DNA of 64,000 nt from Methylobacterium sp. J-077 (lineage in GTDB: Bacteria; Pseudomonadota; Alphaproteobacteria; Rhizobiales; Beijerinckiaceae). The DNA is taken from positions 62,001 to 126,000 of the forward strand of contig NZ_JAKSYJ010000167.1 of assembly GCF_022829365.1 (NCBI RefSeq), read 5' to 3'. Shown here one piece after another: positions 43,392-51,367 of this stretch (its first letter is position 1; each line of letters starts with the position of its first letter). The notes beneath the pieces are model-generated. The model searched no databases, was not told the origin of the DNA, and worked only from the letters and a program-made list of their open reading frames with translations. Made by a program: the position numbers and the translations under genes.

Positions 43392-43877
43392 CTACTTGGC
43401 CTTGTCCGACAGCGCCTTTAGGCCGGATTCGTAGATGCCCTGGATGGCGTCGACTGCGACGGTGTCTGGGGCGCCCTTGGCGTTGAAGGTGCCGCTCCAG
43501 GTGACCTTGGAGCCCGTGCCCTCGGGGGCGACCGCTAGGGTCGATTTGTAGTCGGAGACCGGCAGCGGGCCGTCCAGGATCGTGTAGGTGTAGCTCATCA
43601 CCTTGTCGTCCCGGGAGACCTGCTCCTCCTTGAGGGTGCCGCCGCCCTTCAGGCTGAGCGTGCGGACCTTCAAGCCGTCCTTGTCGGACAGGACGCATTT
43701 CTCGATGGCCGGGTGCCAGTCGCCGATGCCGCAGAACTCGCCGATCGTCTGCCAGACCTTGGCCGGGGGCGCAGCGATGTCGGCCGAGCGTGTCACCTCC
43801 AGGGCATGGCCCGCCCCGGTGGAAGCCGCCAGCGCCAGGGCAGCGAGGGGCAGGGGCCGGCTGAAAGCGAAGGGCAT
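43392..43877 (-). CDS. Exported SRPBCC (START-like) family protein
   Basis: A 161-residue protein with a signal peptide (MPFAFSRPLPLAALALAAS to the GHA-L site near residue 25) and an SRPBCC/polyketide-cyclase fold. Diagnostic segments are EVTRSADIAAPPAKVWQTIGEFCGIGDWHPAI near the N-terminus of the mature part and the antiparallel strands GTGSKVTWSGTF. These proteins bind hydrophobic ligands in a deep cavity; the ligand is unknown. The periplasmic location is predicted from the signal. It appears to be monocistronic. Confidence 0.8.
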   Translation of the reverse strand: MPFAFSRPLPLAALALAASTGAGHALEVTRSADIAAPPAKVWQTIGEFCGIGDWHPAIEKCVLSDKDGLKVRTLSLKGGGTLKEEQVSRDDKVMSYTYTILDGPLPVSDYKSTLAVAPEGTGSKVTWSGTFNAKGAPDTVAVDAIQGIYESGLKALSDKAK

Positions 43878-44203
43878 CGGGGGTCTCCATCCATATCGAT
43901 CGCGGCGGGCGCCGCGCAGGCTCTGGGGCCGCGCAGGAGCTAGGCCGCGAGGGCCGCCGGGGCAATGGGCTGGGCGGACGAGGCGGGTGGCCGCGCCCAG
44001 ACGGCGCGGCGGGTCGTAGTGCTCTCAGCGCGTATCCCATACGCTTCTCTCATCCTGAGGTGCCGGGCGATCGAGGATCGCTCGGCCTCGAAGGAGAGCT
44101 CCAGGGATCGCGGAGGCATCTGGAGGGCTCCTTCGAGGGCGCCGCTCCGCGCCGCCGCCTCAGGATAAGGGCGTGGGGGAGCAGGACCGACCAGGCCGCT
44201 GCC
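43878..44203. other. Intergenic region between SRPBCC and L,D-transpeptidase genes
   Basis: This 326-base stretch holds a family C repeat (44051-44170) and, at its left end, the leader of the SRPBCC gene. I see no credible gene; open frames on either strand lack ribosome sites. Confidence 0.6.
44051..44170. repeat. Family C repeat with inverted CATCCTGAGG ends
   Basis: The element starts CATCCTGAGGTGCC and ends GCCGCCTCAGGATAAGG, so its ends are inverted copies of CCTGAGG. Inside are further short palindromes (GGGCGATCGAGGATCGCTC, GGAGAGCTCC). It resembles the CATCCTGAGG-type intergenic repeats common in Bradyrhizobium and Methylobacterium. Only one copy is in the window. Confidence 0.6.
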
Positions 44204-44842
44204 TTACCACCCCTCCCCGACATCCCCTTCGACCGGATAGCCATAGCCCGGCACCGGCGCGTAGGCTGGGCGCACGGCGGTGCGGGCATAGGCCGGGCGC
44301 GTGCGGCGGCCCATCTGGTCGATGTCGGCGAGGCCGTCATCCGGCGCATAAGGATCTCGGCTCCGGGCGACGCGAAGGCTGCGCGGCGCGCGCTCGGCCA
44401 CCCGAGCATCCGCGTCCTCGATCTGGACGCGGGTCCGGTTCATGCCCTGGGCCTTCACCAGGTTGAACAGGGTCGCAGCGTTGCGTACCGAGAGGCGCAC
44501 GCAGCCATGGGAGGCCGCGCGGCCGAGGTTGCGGACGTGGTTGGTGCCGTGGATCGCGTGGCCCTGGTTGGTGAAGAACATCGCGAATGGCATGGGTGCG
44601 TCGTCCCACTCCTTCGAGAAGTGGGTGCGCTCCATCCGGAACGGCCGATAGGACCCGGACGGGGTGTCGTAGGCCTCGACCCCGGTGGAGACCGGCCAGG
44701 TATAGCGCGGCTGCCCGTCGACCGAGACCTCCATCCGCTGGCTGGATTTGTCGACGCTGATGAGCACATCCGCCCGCGCCGCCGGCGGTGCAGCGCCCCA
44801 CAGGAGCAATCCGGACAGGACCGAGACCAGACCGATACGCAT
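44204..44842 (-). CDS. L,D-transpeptidase (YkuD domain)
   Basis: A 212-residue exported enzyme that cross-links peptidoglycan or attaches proteins to it. The signal peptide ends AARAD near residue 24; the YkuD catalytic domain covers residues 25-140, with the motif HGTNHV (H98) and SHGCVRLS (catalytic C114, H112). Unusually the C-terminal 70 residues are Arg/Tyr/Pro-rich and likely disordered (RTRPAYARTAVRPAYAPVPGYGYP). A promoter candidate is seen at 44876-44904. Gene order gives no specific partner. Confidence 0.9.
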   Translation of the reverse strand: MRIGLVSVLSGLLLWGAAPPAARADVLISVDKSSQRMEVSVDGQPRYTWPVSTGVEAYDTPSGSYRPFRMERTHFSKEWDDAPMPFAMFFTNQGHAIHGTNHVRNLGRAASHGCVRLSVRNAATLFNLVKAQGMNRTRVQIEDADARVAERAPRSLRVARSRDPYAPDDGLADIDQMGRRTRPAYARTAVRPAYAPVPGYGYPVEGDVGEGW

Positions 44843-44875
44843 GCACGACCTCGATGAATGGGCGAAGACGGAGTT

Positions 44876-44904
44876 CAGATAGGCTAAGCTATTGGCAACG
44901 CCAA
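44876..44904 (-). promoter_or_regulatory. Candidate promoter of the L,D-transpeptidase gene
   Basis: Read on the minus strand, TTGGCG (44899-44904) and TATCTG (44876-44881) are separated by exactly 17 bases. The ATG follows about 34 bases after the -10 box. Confidence 0.45.
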
Positions 44905-45060
44905 GGTTCCTGGGCGGAAGCCCGCGGATATGGGGTTCGACTGCGCAGGCGGATCGGTTCTGGCCGGCGCCGCGCGGGTCGGTTTCGGCACGGAAGATGC
45001 GCGCCGTTGACAGGTGCCCCAGGCCGGGCGCCTCCTGCCCATCCCTGACCCGGAGATCCC

Positions 45061-46350
45061 ATGGCCCTCGACCCAGCCCTCGCCGCCGCGATCGAAGCCT
45101 CCGTGGCGGAGGGGTTTGCCGAGCAGGTCGCGCACACGCAGGCCCTGGTCCGGTTCGCCTCCCTGCGCGGCGCTGAGCATGCCTGCCAGGATTACGTGTT
45201 CGGGGCGTTCCGGGACCGGGGCTATGCCACCGAGCGCTTCGCCATGGACCGGGCCGCCATCGCGGCCCATCCGGGCGGCTCGAAGATCGACCAACGCCAT
45301 TCGGACGCCCCGATCGTCGTCTGCCACCATCGCCCGCAGACCGAGACCGGGCGCTCGCTGATCCTGCAGGCCCATGTCGACGTGGTGCCGGTGGGGCCCC
45401 TCGACCTGTGGACGCATCCGCCCTTCGACCCGGTGATCGAGGGCGACTGGCTCTACGGCCGCGGCGGCGGCGACATGAAGGCCGGCCACGCCGCCAACCT
45501 GTTCGCCCTCGATGCGCTCGCCCGCCTCGGCCTCCAGCCCGCCGCCTCCGTCACGATCCAGTCGGTGGTCGAGGAGGAATCCACCGGCAACGGCGCGCTC
45601 GCCACCCATCTGCGCGGCTACCGGGCCGACGCCGTGCTGATCCCCGAGCCCGAGGACGAGAAGCTGGTGCGCGCCAATACCGGGGTGCTGTGGTTCACCG
45701 TCGAGGTGCGCGGCGTGCCGGTCCACGTGCGCGAGATGGGCGCCGGCGCCAACGCCATCGACGCCACCTACCGGGTGATCGGCGCCCTGCGTGCCCTCGA
45801 GGCGCGCTGGAACGCCGAGACGTCCGAGCACCGCCACTTCGAGGCCGAGGACCACCCGATCAACCTCAATATCGGCAAGATCGAGGGCGGCGACTGGGCC
45901 TCCTCGGTCCCGGCCTGGTGCCGGATCGAGTGCCGGGTGGCGCTCTATCCGGGCGTCCCGGCCGCCCGCGCCGCCGCCGAGATCGAGGCCGCGATCTCGG
46001 ACTTCGCCCGCACCGATTCCTTCCTGGCCAACAACCCGCCGCATGTCGCCTTCAACGGGTTCTTCGCCGAGGGCTACGTGCTGGAAGAGGGCTCCGAGGC
46101 GGAAGCCGTCCTCGGCCGTGCCCATGCCCGGGCGACGGGGACACCGCTGCAGAGCTTCATGTCGCCGTGCTACCTGGATACGCGAGTCCATGCTCTCTAC
46201 GACCGGGTGCCGGCCCTGTGCTACGGGCCGAGCGCCCAGAACATCCACGGCTTCGACGAGCGCGTGAGCCTCGCCTCGGTGAAGCGCTGCACCACCGCGA
46301 TGGCGCTGTTCGTGGCCGAATGGTGCGGGACGGAACGGCGGGTGGGGTGA
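45061..46350 (+). CDS. M20 family metallopeptidase (ArgE/DapE type)
   Basis: A 429-residue dinuclear zinc hydrolase. Metal ligands are H105 in LQAHVDVVP, D138 in GRGGGDMKAG, E171-E172 in VVEEESTGN, and a late His in NIHGFDE near residue 398. The insertion of a dimerisation domain in the middle is normal for the family. Enzymes of this type remove acyl or carbamoyl groups from amino acids or cleave short peptides; the preferred substrate cannot be assigned. It is monocistronic, ending in front of a REP-like palindrome pair. Confidence 0.87.
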   Translation: MALDPALAAAIEASVAEGFAEQVAHTQALVRFASLRGAEHACQDYVFGAFRDRGYATERFAMDRAAIAAHPGGSKIDQRHSDAPIVVCHHRPQTETGRSLILQAHVDVVPVGPLDLWTHPPFDPVIEGDWLYGRGGGDMKAGHAANLFALDALARLGLQPAASVTIQSVVEEESTGNGALATHLRGYRADAVLIPEPEDEKLVRANTGVLWFTVEVRGVPVHVREMGAGANAIDATYRVIGALRALEARWNAETSEHRHFEAEDHPINLNIGKIEGGDWASSVPAWCRIECRVALYPGVPAARAAAEIEAAISDFARTDSFLANNPPHVAFNGFFAEGYVLEEGSEAEAVLGRAHARATGTPLQSFMSPCYLDTRVHALYDRVPALCYGPSAQNIHGFDERVSLASVKRCTTAMALFVAEWCGTERRVG

Positions 46351-46378
46351 GGGTTTGGTTTTCGTAAAGGACGCAGGT

Positions 46379-46473
46379 CCCCTCTCCCGTGCGGGAGAGG
46401 GACAGGGTGAGGGATGCGACCTCTCCGGATAGACCCGGCCCCTCACCCCAACCCTCTCCCGCACGGGAGAGGG
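46379..46473. repeat. REP-like palindrome pair, family B, copy 2
   Basis: Two CTCTCCCG..CGGGAGAG palindromes flank the inverted GGTGAGGG/CCCTCACC core, nearly identical to the copy at 40795. It lies between the convergent M20 and PRISE-like genes. Confidence 0.85.
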
Positions 46474-46567
46474 CGCGCGTCGCGGTTCGCACAAGCCGAT
46501 GTGAGAACATCTCAGCCCGTGCGAAAGAGAGACCTACGCCTCGGCCGGTGACGGGTGCTTCCCCCGA

Positions 46568-47629
46568 TCAAGGGATCAGCCGGTCCGCCCGGAGCCGGGT
46601 GAACAGGTCGTAGAACGCGTCGTCGGTGGGTTGATAGGCCGTGAAACCCAGCCGCCGGCTCTTGCTCATGTCGGTGACGACCTCGATCGGACGGCCGAGA
46701 TCGGCATCGGTGTGCCAGGGCGAGGCCAGTTTCTGGAGATCCGGCTCGGCGAGGCCGTGGCGCTGCGCGATCTCGGCCCAGGCCGGACCGTCCTGCGCCA
46801 TCCGCTCCTCCAGGGGGCGGACCGTGCCGTCGAACGGCACAGCCTCGATCCCGAACCACTCGGCGATCCGGCCCCACATCCAGCTCCAGCGGAAGACGTC
46901 GCCGTCGACGACGTTGAACGCCTCGTTGGCGGCCTTCGGTTCGGTGGAGGCCCAGAGCAGCTGACGGGCGAGCAGCCTGGCGTCGGTCATGTCTGTGAGG
47001 CCGTTCCACTGCACCGCCGAGCCCGGGAAGGTGAAGGGGCGCTTCAGCTCACGGCAGAGGGTGGCGTAGCAGGCCAGGGTCGTGCCCATGTTCATGGCGT
47101 TGCCGACCGCCTTGCCGATGATCGTGTGCGGGCGATGCACGCTCCAAGTGAAGCCGTCGCGGGCGCTCGCCGCGAAGACGGCATCCTCCTGGGCGTAATA
47201 GAAATTCTCGATGTCGAGCCGGCCCTGGTCCTCGCGGAACGGCGTCTGCGGCAGGGTGCCCTTCCCATAGGCCTCGAACGGGCCGAGATAGTGCTTCAGC
47301 CCGGTCACCAAGGCGACGTGGCGGACGCTCTTCTGCGGCCGCAGGGCATCGAGCAGGTTCTCGATCATGGCCCGGTTGACCCGGATCATCTCGGCCTCGG
47401 TCGGGCGCCGCTGCCAGGTCGCCAGGAACACGTGGCTCGGGGCGAGGCCGGCGAGCGCCTTCTCGAGGGAGGCCGGATCCTGCAGGTCGGCCACCACCGG
47501 CTCGACCCCGGCCATCTCCATCGGCTTGCGGGCGAGCCCCGCGACCCGCCAGCCTTCCTCGACGAGCAGCGCCGCGGTGGCGCTCCCGACGATCCCGCTG
47601 GCGCCGACGATCAGGGCGGTGTTCGACAT
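46568..47629 (-). CDS. PRISE-like short-chain reductase (progesterone 5-beta-reductase/iridoid synthase family)
   Basis: A 353-residue atypical extended SDR. The N-terminus ALIVGASGIVGSATA binds NADPH; VTGLKHYLGPFEAYGKG, FYYAQEDAVFAASARDGFTWSVHRPHTIIG and GNAMNMG are the family blocks, with the catalytic Lys and Tyr as in plant VEP1-type enone reductases. These enzymes reduce C=C bonds of 2-enones or related substrates; the bacterial substrate is unknown. ATG 47629 is chosen for its GAGAGG site at normal spacing; an ATG six bases upstream touches that site. Confidence 0.83.
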   Translation of the reverse strand: MSNTALIVGASGIVGSATAALLVEEGWRVAGLARKPMEMAGVEPVVADLQDPASLEKALAGLAPSHVFLATWQRRPTEAEMIRVNRAMIENLLDALRPQKSVRHVALVTGLKHYLGPFEAYGKGTLPQTPFREDQGRLDIENFYYAQEDAVFAASARDGFTWSVHRPHTIIGKAVGNAMNMGTTLACYATLCRELKRPFTFPGSAVQWNGLTDMTDARLLARQLLWASTEPKAANEAFNVVDGDVFRWSWMWGRIAEWFGIEAVPFDGTVRPLEERMAQDGPAWAEIAQRHGLAEPDLQKLASPWHTDADLGRPIEVVTDMSKSRRLGFTAYQPTDDAFYDLFTRLRADRLIP

Positions 47630-47806
47630 GCACATCCTCTCGACCCGGCTCACATCCCGGTTGAGCGGCAGATGCGGCCGGCACCGACAGGCTTCAAGGC
47701 CGCACGGCGCCGCCCTCCCCCGCGCCGAGGGTACTTGATGAGACGTGGGCCCCTCTCGTCGCAAGCCTCTGATGTTCACGCATCAGCTCGTGCAGGCCGC
47801 GACGTG

Positions 47807-47832
47807 CCCCCTCTCCCGCACGGGAGAGGGGG
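47807..47832. repeat. Family B palindrome, single perfect unit
   Basis: CCCCCTCTCCCG-CA-CGGGAGAGGGGG is a near-perfect 12-bp-armed palindrome of the REP-like family. Confidence 0.8.
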
Positions 47833-47947
47833 CCTGCGCTTTATGCGGTCGAGGATGGGTAAACCCTGGCCGCCGCAGACGGAAAGCGAGCGGCGCGGCC
47901 GGAGTGGCGGTGAGAGGGGCGAGAGTGGATGTGCTCATCCTGCGCCG

Positions 47948-48026
47948 CCCCCTCACCCTCGGCTGCCGCCTCGCTCCGGCGACGACGAGGTCGCTGGAGC
48001 CCTCTCCCCGCGCGGGGAGAGGGGGG
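47948..48026. repeat. Family B element, diverged copy
   Basis: It begins CCCCCTCACCCTCGG, contains GGCGACGACGAGGTCGC and ends CCTCTCCCCG-CG-CGGGGAGAGG, keeping the same half-core plus terminal palindrome as the other copies. Confidence 0.7.
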
Positions 48027-48101
48027 ATCCCTGCCCGCGCAGGCCGGCGCTGAAGCGCAAGGTGCTTGTACGGCGATCTAGAGCCCGCCAGCCCCCGCTC
48101 C

Positions 48102-49436
48102 TCACGCCACCCGGTCGATCGCCGCCCCCAGCATTTCGACGATCTCGCCGATCTGGCCGCGCTCCAGGATCAGCGGCGGCGACAGGGCGATGATGTCGCC
48201 GGTGACCCGGGTAAGCAGCCCGCGCGCGAAGCAATCCACGAACAGGTCGTAGGCGCGCTTGCCCGGCGCGTCGGGCCGCGGCGCCAGCTCGATGCCGGCG
48301 ATCAGCCCGATGGTGCGGATGTCGATGACGTTCTTGCGCCCGCGCAGGTCGTGCATCGCCGCCGCCCAGTCGTCGGCGAGCGAAGCGGCGCGGGTGAGCA
48401 GCCCCTCCTCCCGGTAGATGTCCAGCGTGGCGAGGCCGGCCGCACAGGCCACCGGATGGCCGGAATAGGTGTAGCCGTGGAACAGCTCGATCCCGTCCGG
48501 GCCGTTCATCAGCGCGTCGTGCACCGCCCGGCTCGCGAACACCGCGCCCATCGGCACCGTGCCGTTGGTCAGGCCCTTGGCGCTGGTGACGAGGTCCGGC
48601 ACCACGCCAAAGTAATCGGTCGCGAACGGGCTGCCGAGGCGGCCAAATCCCGAAATAACCTCGTCGAAGATCAGCAGGATGCCGTGCTTCGTGCAGATTT
48701 CGCGCAGCCGCTCGAGATAGCCCTTCGGCGGGATCAGCACGCCGGTGGAACCGGCCACCGGCTCGACGATGCAGGCCGCGATGGTCTCGGCCCCGTGGAG
48801 CGCCACCAGCCGCTCCAGGTCGTCGGCGAGCTCCACCCCGTGCTCGGGCTGGCCCTTCACGAAGGCGTTGCGCGCCGGGTCGTGGGTGTGGCGCAGGTGG
48901 TCGGTGCCGTTGAGCTGCGGGAAGACCCGGCGGTTCGACACGATGCCGCCCACCGACAGGCCGCCGAAGCCGACGCCGTGATAGCCGCGCTCCCGGCCGA
49001 TCAGCCGGGTCCGGGTCCCCTGCCCGATCGCCCGCTGGTAGGCGAGCGCGATCTTGAGGGCGGTGTCGACCGATTCCGATCCGGAATTGGTGAAGAACAC
49101 CCGGTCGAGGCGCTGGTCCGGGCCGCCCGGGGCGATCTCGGCGAGGCGCTCGGCGAACTCGAAGGCGATGGGGTGGCCCATCTGGAAGGTGGGGGCGAAA
49201 TCGAGGGTGGCGAGCTGGCGCTCCACCGCCGCCGCGATCCCCCGGCGCCCGTGCCCGGCATTGACGCACCAGAGACCGGCGGTGCCGTCCAGCACCGTGC
49301 GGCCGTCATCGGCCGTGTAGTGCATGCCCTGCGCGGCCACGAGCATGCGCGGCGCCGCCTTGAACTGGCGGTTGGCGGTGAACGGCATCCAGAAGGCGTC
49401 GAGGGACGGCGTGTTGCGCAAGGGATGATCGGTCAT
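48102..49436 (-). CDS. Omega-amino acid:pyruvate aminotransferase (class III)
   Basis: A 444-residue class III PLP aminotransferase of the beta-alanine:pyruvate transaminase type. The N-terminal FWMPFTANRQFKAAPRM block (substrate-specific), FFTNSGSESVDTALKIA (PLP phosphate), the LIFDEVISGFGRLGS strand with the pyridine-binding Asp, and the PLP lysine K287 in TSAKGLTNG are visible. It transfers the amino group of beta-alanine or other omega-amino acids to pyruvate. It is divergent from an XRE-cupin regulator gene that probably controls it. A perfect palindrome lies 28 bases upstream of the start. Confidence 0.88.
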   Translation of the reverse strand: MTDHPLRNTPSLDAFWMPFTANRQFKAAPRMLVAAQGMHYTADDGRTVLDGTAGLWCVNAGHGRRGIAAAVERQLATLDFAPTFQMGHPIAFEFAERLAEIAPGGPDQRLDRVFFTNSGSESVDTALKIALAYQRAIGQGTRTRLIGRERGYHGVGFGGLSVGGIVSNRRVFPQLNGTDHLRHTHDPARNAFVKGQPEHGVELADDLERLVALHGAETIAACIVEPVAGSTGVLIPPKGYLERLREICTKHGILLIFDEVISGFGRLGSPFATDYFGVVPDLVTSAKGLTNGTVPMGAVFASRAVHDALMNGPDGIELFHGYTYSGHPVACAAGLATLDIYREEGLLTRAASLADDWAAAMHDLRGRKNVIDIRTIGLIAGIELAPRPDAPGKRAYDLFVDCFARGLLTRVTGDIIALSPPLILERGQIGEIVEMLGAAIDRVA

Positions 49437-49463
49437 GGAGGGCGCTCCGGGGCGGCGATCGGT

Positions 49464-49479
49464 CCAGGGGACACCCTGG
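49464..49479. promoter_or_regulatory. Palindrome CCAGGG-4-CCCTGG between transaminase and regulator
   Basis: A perfect 6+6 inverted repeat with a four-base spacer lies in the 152-base divergent region, near the transaminase start. It is a candidate operator for the adjacent XRE-cupin regulator. Confidence 0.4.
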
Positions 49480-49588
49480 CGGATCGGGCAACAAGTCCTT
49501 TTCTGATGGCCGCCAAGCCCTTGCAGAATCGGGGCCGCGGGCGCCACCGTTGCGGGATCCTCAACACCTGAAACGGGGTTCTTGGCGG

Positions 49589-50149
49589 ATGAGCATCGAT
49601 GTCGGCGAGCGCCTGCGCTTCGTGCGCGCCCGCCACGGCCTGTCGCAGCGGGCCCTGGCCAAGCGCGCCGGGGTGACGAACTCGGCGATCTCACTGATCG
49701 AGGCGAATCGGGTGAACCCTTCGGTGGGCGCCCTGAAGCGGATCCTCGACGGGGTGCCGATCGGCATGGCGGAGTTCTTCGCGCTCGAACCGGAGCCGGA
49801 GCGCAAGGCGTTCTTCGCCGCGAACGAACTCACCGAGATCGGCCGCAGGGCGACCAAGGGGGCGATCTCGTTCCTGCAGGTCGGCGACAGCCTGTTCGGG
49901 CGCAAGCTGCAGATCCTGAAGGAGCGCTACGAGCCCGGCGCCGATACCGGCCGGGTGCCGCTCTCCCACGAGGGCGAGGAAGGCGGCATCGTGCTCTCCG
50001 GGCGCCTGGAGGTCACGGTCGGCGAGGAGCGGCGCATCCTCGGCCCCGGCGACGCCTACAGCTTCGACAGCCGCCGCCCGCACCGCTTCCGCTGCGTCGG
50101 CCCCAACCCGTGCGAGCTGGTGAGCGCCTGCACCCCGCCGAGCTTTTAG
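49589..50149 (+). CDS. XRE-cupin transcriptional regulator (PuuR-like)
   Basis: A 186-residue regulator with an N-terminal helix-turn-helix (residues 6-60, LRFVRARHGLSQRALAKRAGVTNSAISLIE) and a C-terminal cupin (about 105-183, SHEGEEGGIVLSGRLEVTVGEE and GPGDAYSFDSRRPHRF), the PuuR/XRE-cupin architecture that senses small metabolites such as polyamines or amino acids. It is divergent from the omega-amino acid transaminase, which is its most likely target. ATG 49589 begins the conserved MSIDVGERLRFVR; an in-frame extension of 13 codons is less likely. Confidence 0.87.
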   Translation: MSIDVGERLRFVRARHGLSQRALAKRAGVTNSAISLIEANRVNPSVGALKRILDGVPIGMAEFFALEPEPERKAFFAANELTEIGRRATKGAISFLQVGDSLFGRKLQILKERYEPGADTGRVPLSHEGEEGGIVLSGRLEVTVGEERRILGPGDAYSFDSRRPHRFRCVGPNPCELVSACTPPSF

Positions 50150-50216
50150 AGCCCCGGGCTCTCGGGGCTGCGCGCCCCGAACCCCCGCCACAGGGCCGAG
50201 CCCGTTGGGAACCCGG
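50149..50216. repeat. Family A palindromic element, partial copy
   Basis: The sequence GAGCCCCGGGCTC, then CGGGGCTGCGCGCCCCG and GGGCCGAGCCCGTTGGGAACCC, repeats the right half of the elements at 28291 and 60515. It starts at the regulator stop codon. Confidence 0.6.
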
Positions 50217-50291
50217 TCTTCGCGTACATTCGCTTAAAGGCCGTAGATCGGGCTAACGCCGGCTTCAGAAGCGGTTCGCTACGAGGGGCGC

Positions 50292-50489
50292 ATGAACTCT
50301 CTCGCCGCCACCGCCACCCAAACGCTGGCCACGTCCCGGAACCAGACGATCGGCATCGCGGCGGCGCGCCAGCAGATCGCGTCCGAGAAAGCCGTCGCCG
50401 GGCTCGTGGCGGAGGGGGCGCAGAGCAGCGCCGCCGCCAATCCGCCGGCGCCGGCCGGCCAGGGCCAGCGCGTCGACCGGCGCGCCTAA
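50292..50489 (+). CDS. Small hypothetical protein, 65 residues
   Basis: A small protein, MNSLAATATQTLATSRNQTIG at the start, with a helix of the type AAARQQIASEKAVAGLVAEGAQ and a short Pro/Ala tail. The pattern recalls small YjfB-type putative motility proteins that bear an NIxVLKKxxxxQ helix, but similarity is weak. A GAGGGGCG site precedes the ATG. It converges with the amidohydrolase gene, six bases between stop codons. Function unknown. Confidence 0.55.
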   Translation: MNSLAATATQTLATSRNQTIGIAAARQQIASEKAVAGLVAEGAQSSAAANPPAPAGQGQRVDRRA

Positions 50490-50495
50490 AGAAAC

Positions 50496-51365
50496 TTACC
50501 CGAAGCCGTAGAGCCGGCGCGGGTTGTCGACGAAGAGCCGGCGGCGCCGGTCCTGGTCCGGCACCCACTCGGCCATCAGGTCGAGGAGGTCGGCCAGCCG
50601 CGGCGGCCCGTCCCAGGCGGCGACATGCGGCCAGTCCGAGCCCCAGAGGCAGCGCTCGGGGGCGGCGTCGTTGAGGGCGCGGGCGAAGGGAATCGTGTCG
50701 GCATAGGGCGGCCCGGCGTCCGAATCCCGGAAGGCGCCGGAAAGCTTGACCCAGTTGCCGTCGCGCACGAGGCCGAGCAGCGCCTGGAAACCCGGATGCG
50801 CGATCCCGGCCGAGGCCGGCATGTGGCCCATATGGTCGAACACCAGCGGCACCGGCAGCCGCGACAGGCGGCCCGCGATGGGCGGCAGGTCGCGGGCGTC
50901 GAGCAGGAACTGCAGGTGCCAGCCCATCTCCCGGGCGAGCGCGCCGTAGCGCTCCACCGCATCGAGCCCGATCCCGCCGCCGAACAGCACGTTGAGACGC
51001 AGGCCCACCACCCCGGCCTCCTTCAGGGCGGCGAGCTCCGCATCCGCCAAGCCCAGCGGGATCACCGCGATGCCGCGCAGGCGCTGCCGGTTGGCAAGGA
51101 GCGTCTCCACCATCAGCCGGTTGTCGGTGCCGTGGACGCTGACCTGGACCAGCACGCCGTTGGCCATGCCGGTCGCATCGAGCATCGCAAGATACCGGTC
51201 GGCGGAGGCGGCCGGGGGCGTGTAGCTCCGGTCGGCCACCAGCGGATAGGCCGGCGGCAGGCCGATCACGTGGGCATGGGTGTCGACCGCGCCCTCCGGC
51301 ACCCGGTAGCGGGTCGGCCCGCTCGGATGCGGATGAGGCGCGGGACAGTCTCGGATCTCGACCAT
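50496..51365 (-). CDS. Amidohydrolase family protein (2-pyrone-4,6-dicarboxylate hydrolase-like)
   Basis: A 289-residue TIM-barrel hydrolase. Motifs of the LigI/amidohydrolase_2 group are DTHAHV (residues 28-33), VFDHMGHMP, CLWGSDWPHVA and the C-terminal VDNPRRLYGF. It probably hydrolyses a lactone or cyclic ester of an aromatic-degradation pathway. The preceding gene, two bases away on the same strand, is an MFS aromatic-acid-type carrier, so the two form a small uptake-and-hydrolysis unit. The precise substrate is not determined. Confidence 0.85.
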   Translation of the reverse strand: MVEIRDCPAPHPHPSGPTRYRVPEGAVDTHAHVIGLPPAYPLVADRSYTPPAASADRYLAMLDATGMANGVLVQVSVHGTDNRLMVETLLANRQRLRGIAVIPLGLADAELAALKEAGVVGLRLNVLFGGGIGLDAVERYGALAREMGWHLQFLLDARDLPPIAGRLSRLPVPLVFDHMGHMPASAGIAHPGFQALLGLVRDGNWVKLSGAFRDSDAGPPYADTIPFARALNDAAPERCLWGSDWPHVAAWDGPPRLADLLDLMAEWVPDQDRRRRLFVDNPRRLYGFG

Positions 51366-51367
51366 GA

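Larger units (their letters stand above)
47630..48101. other. Long intergenic region with REP-like palindromes
   Basis: This 472-base stretch separates the PRISE-like gene and the transaminase gene, both on the minus strand. It contains two family B elements (47807-47832 and 47948-48026) and otherwise GC-rich sequence with no credible gene. It must hold the promoter of the PRISE-like gene; I found no clear boxes. Confidence 0.6.
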
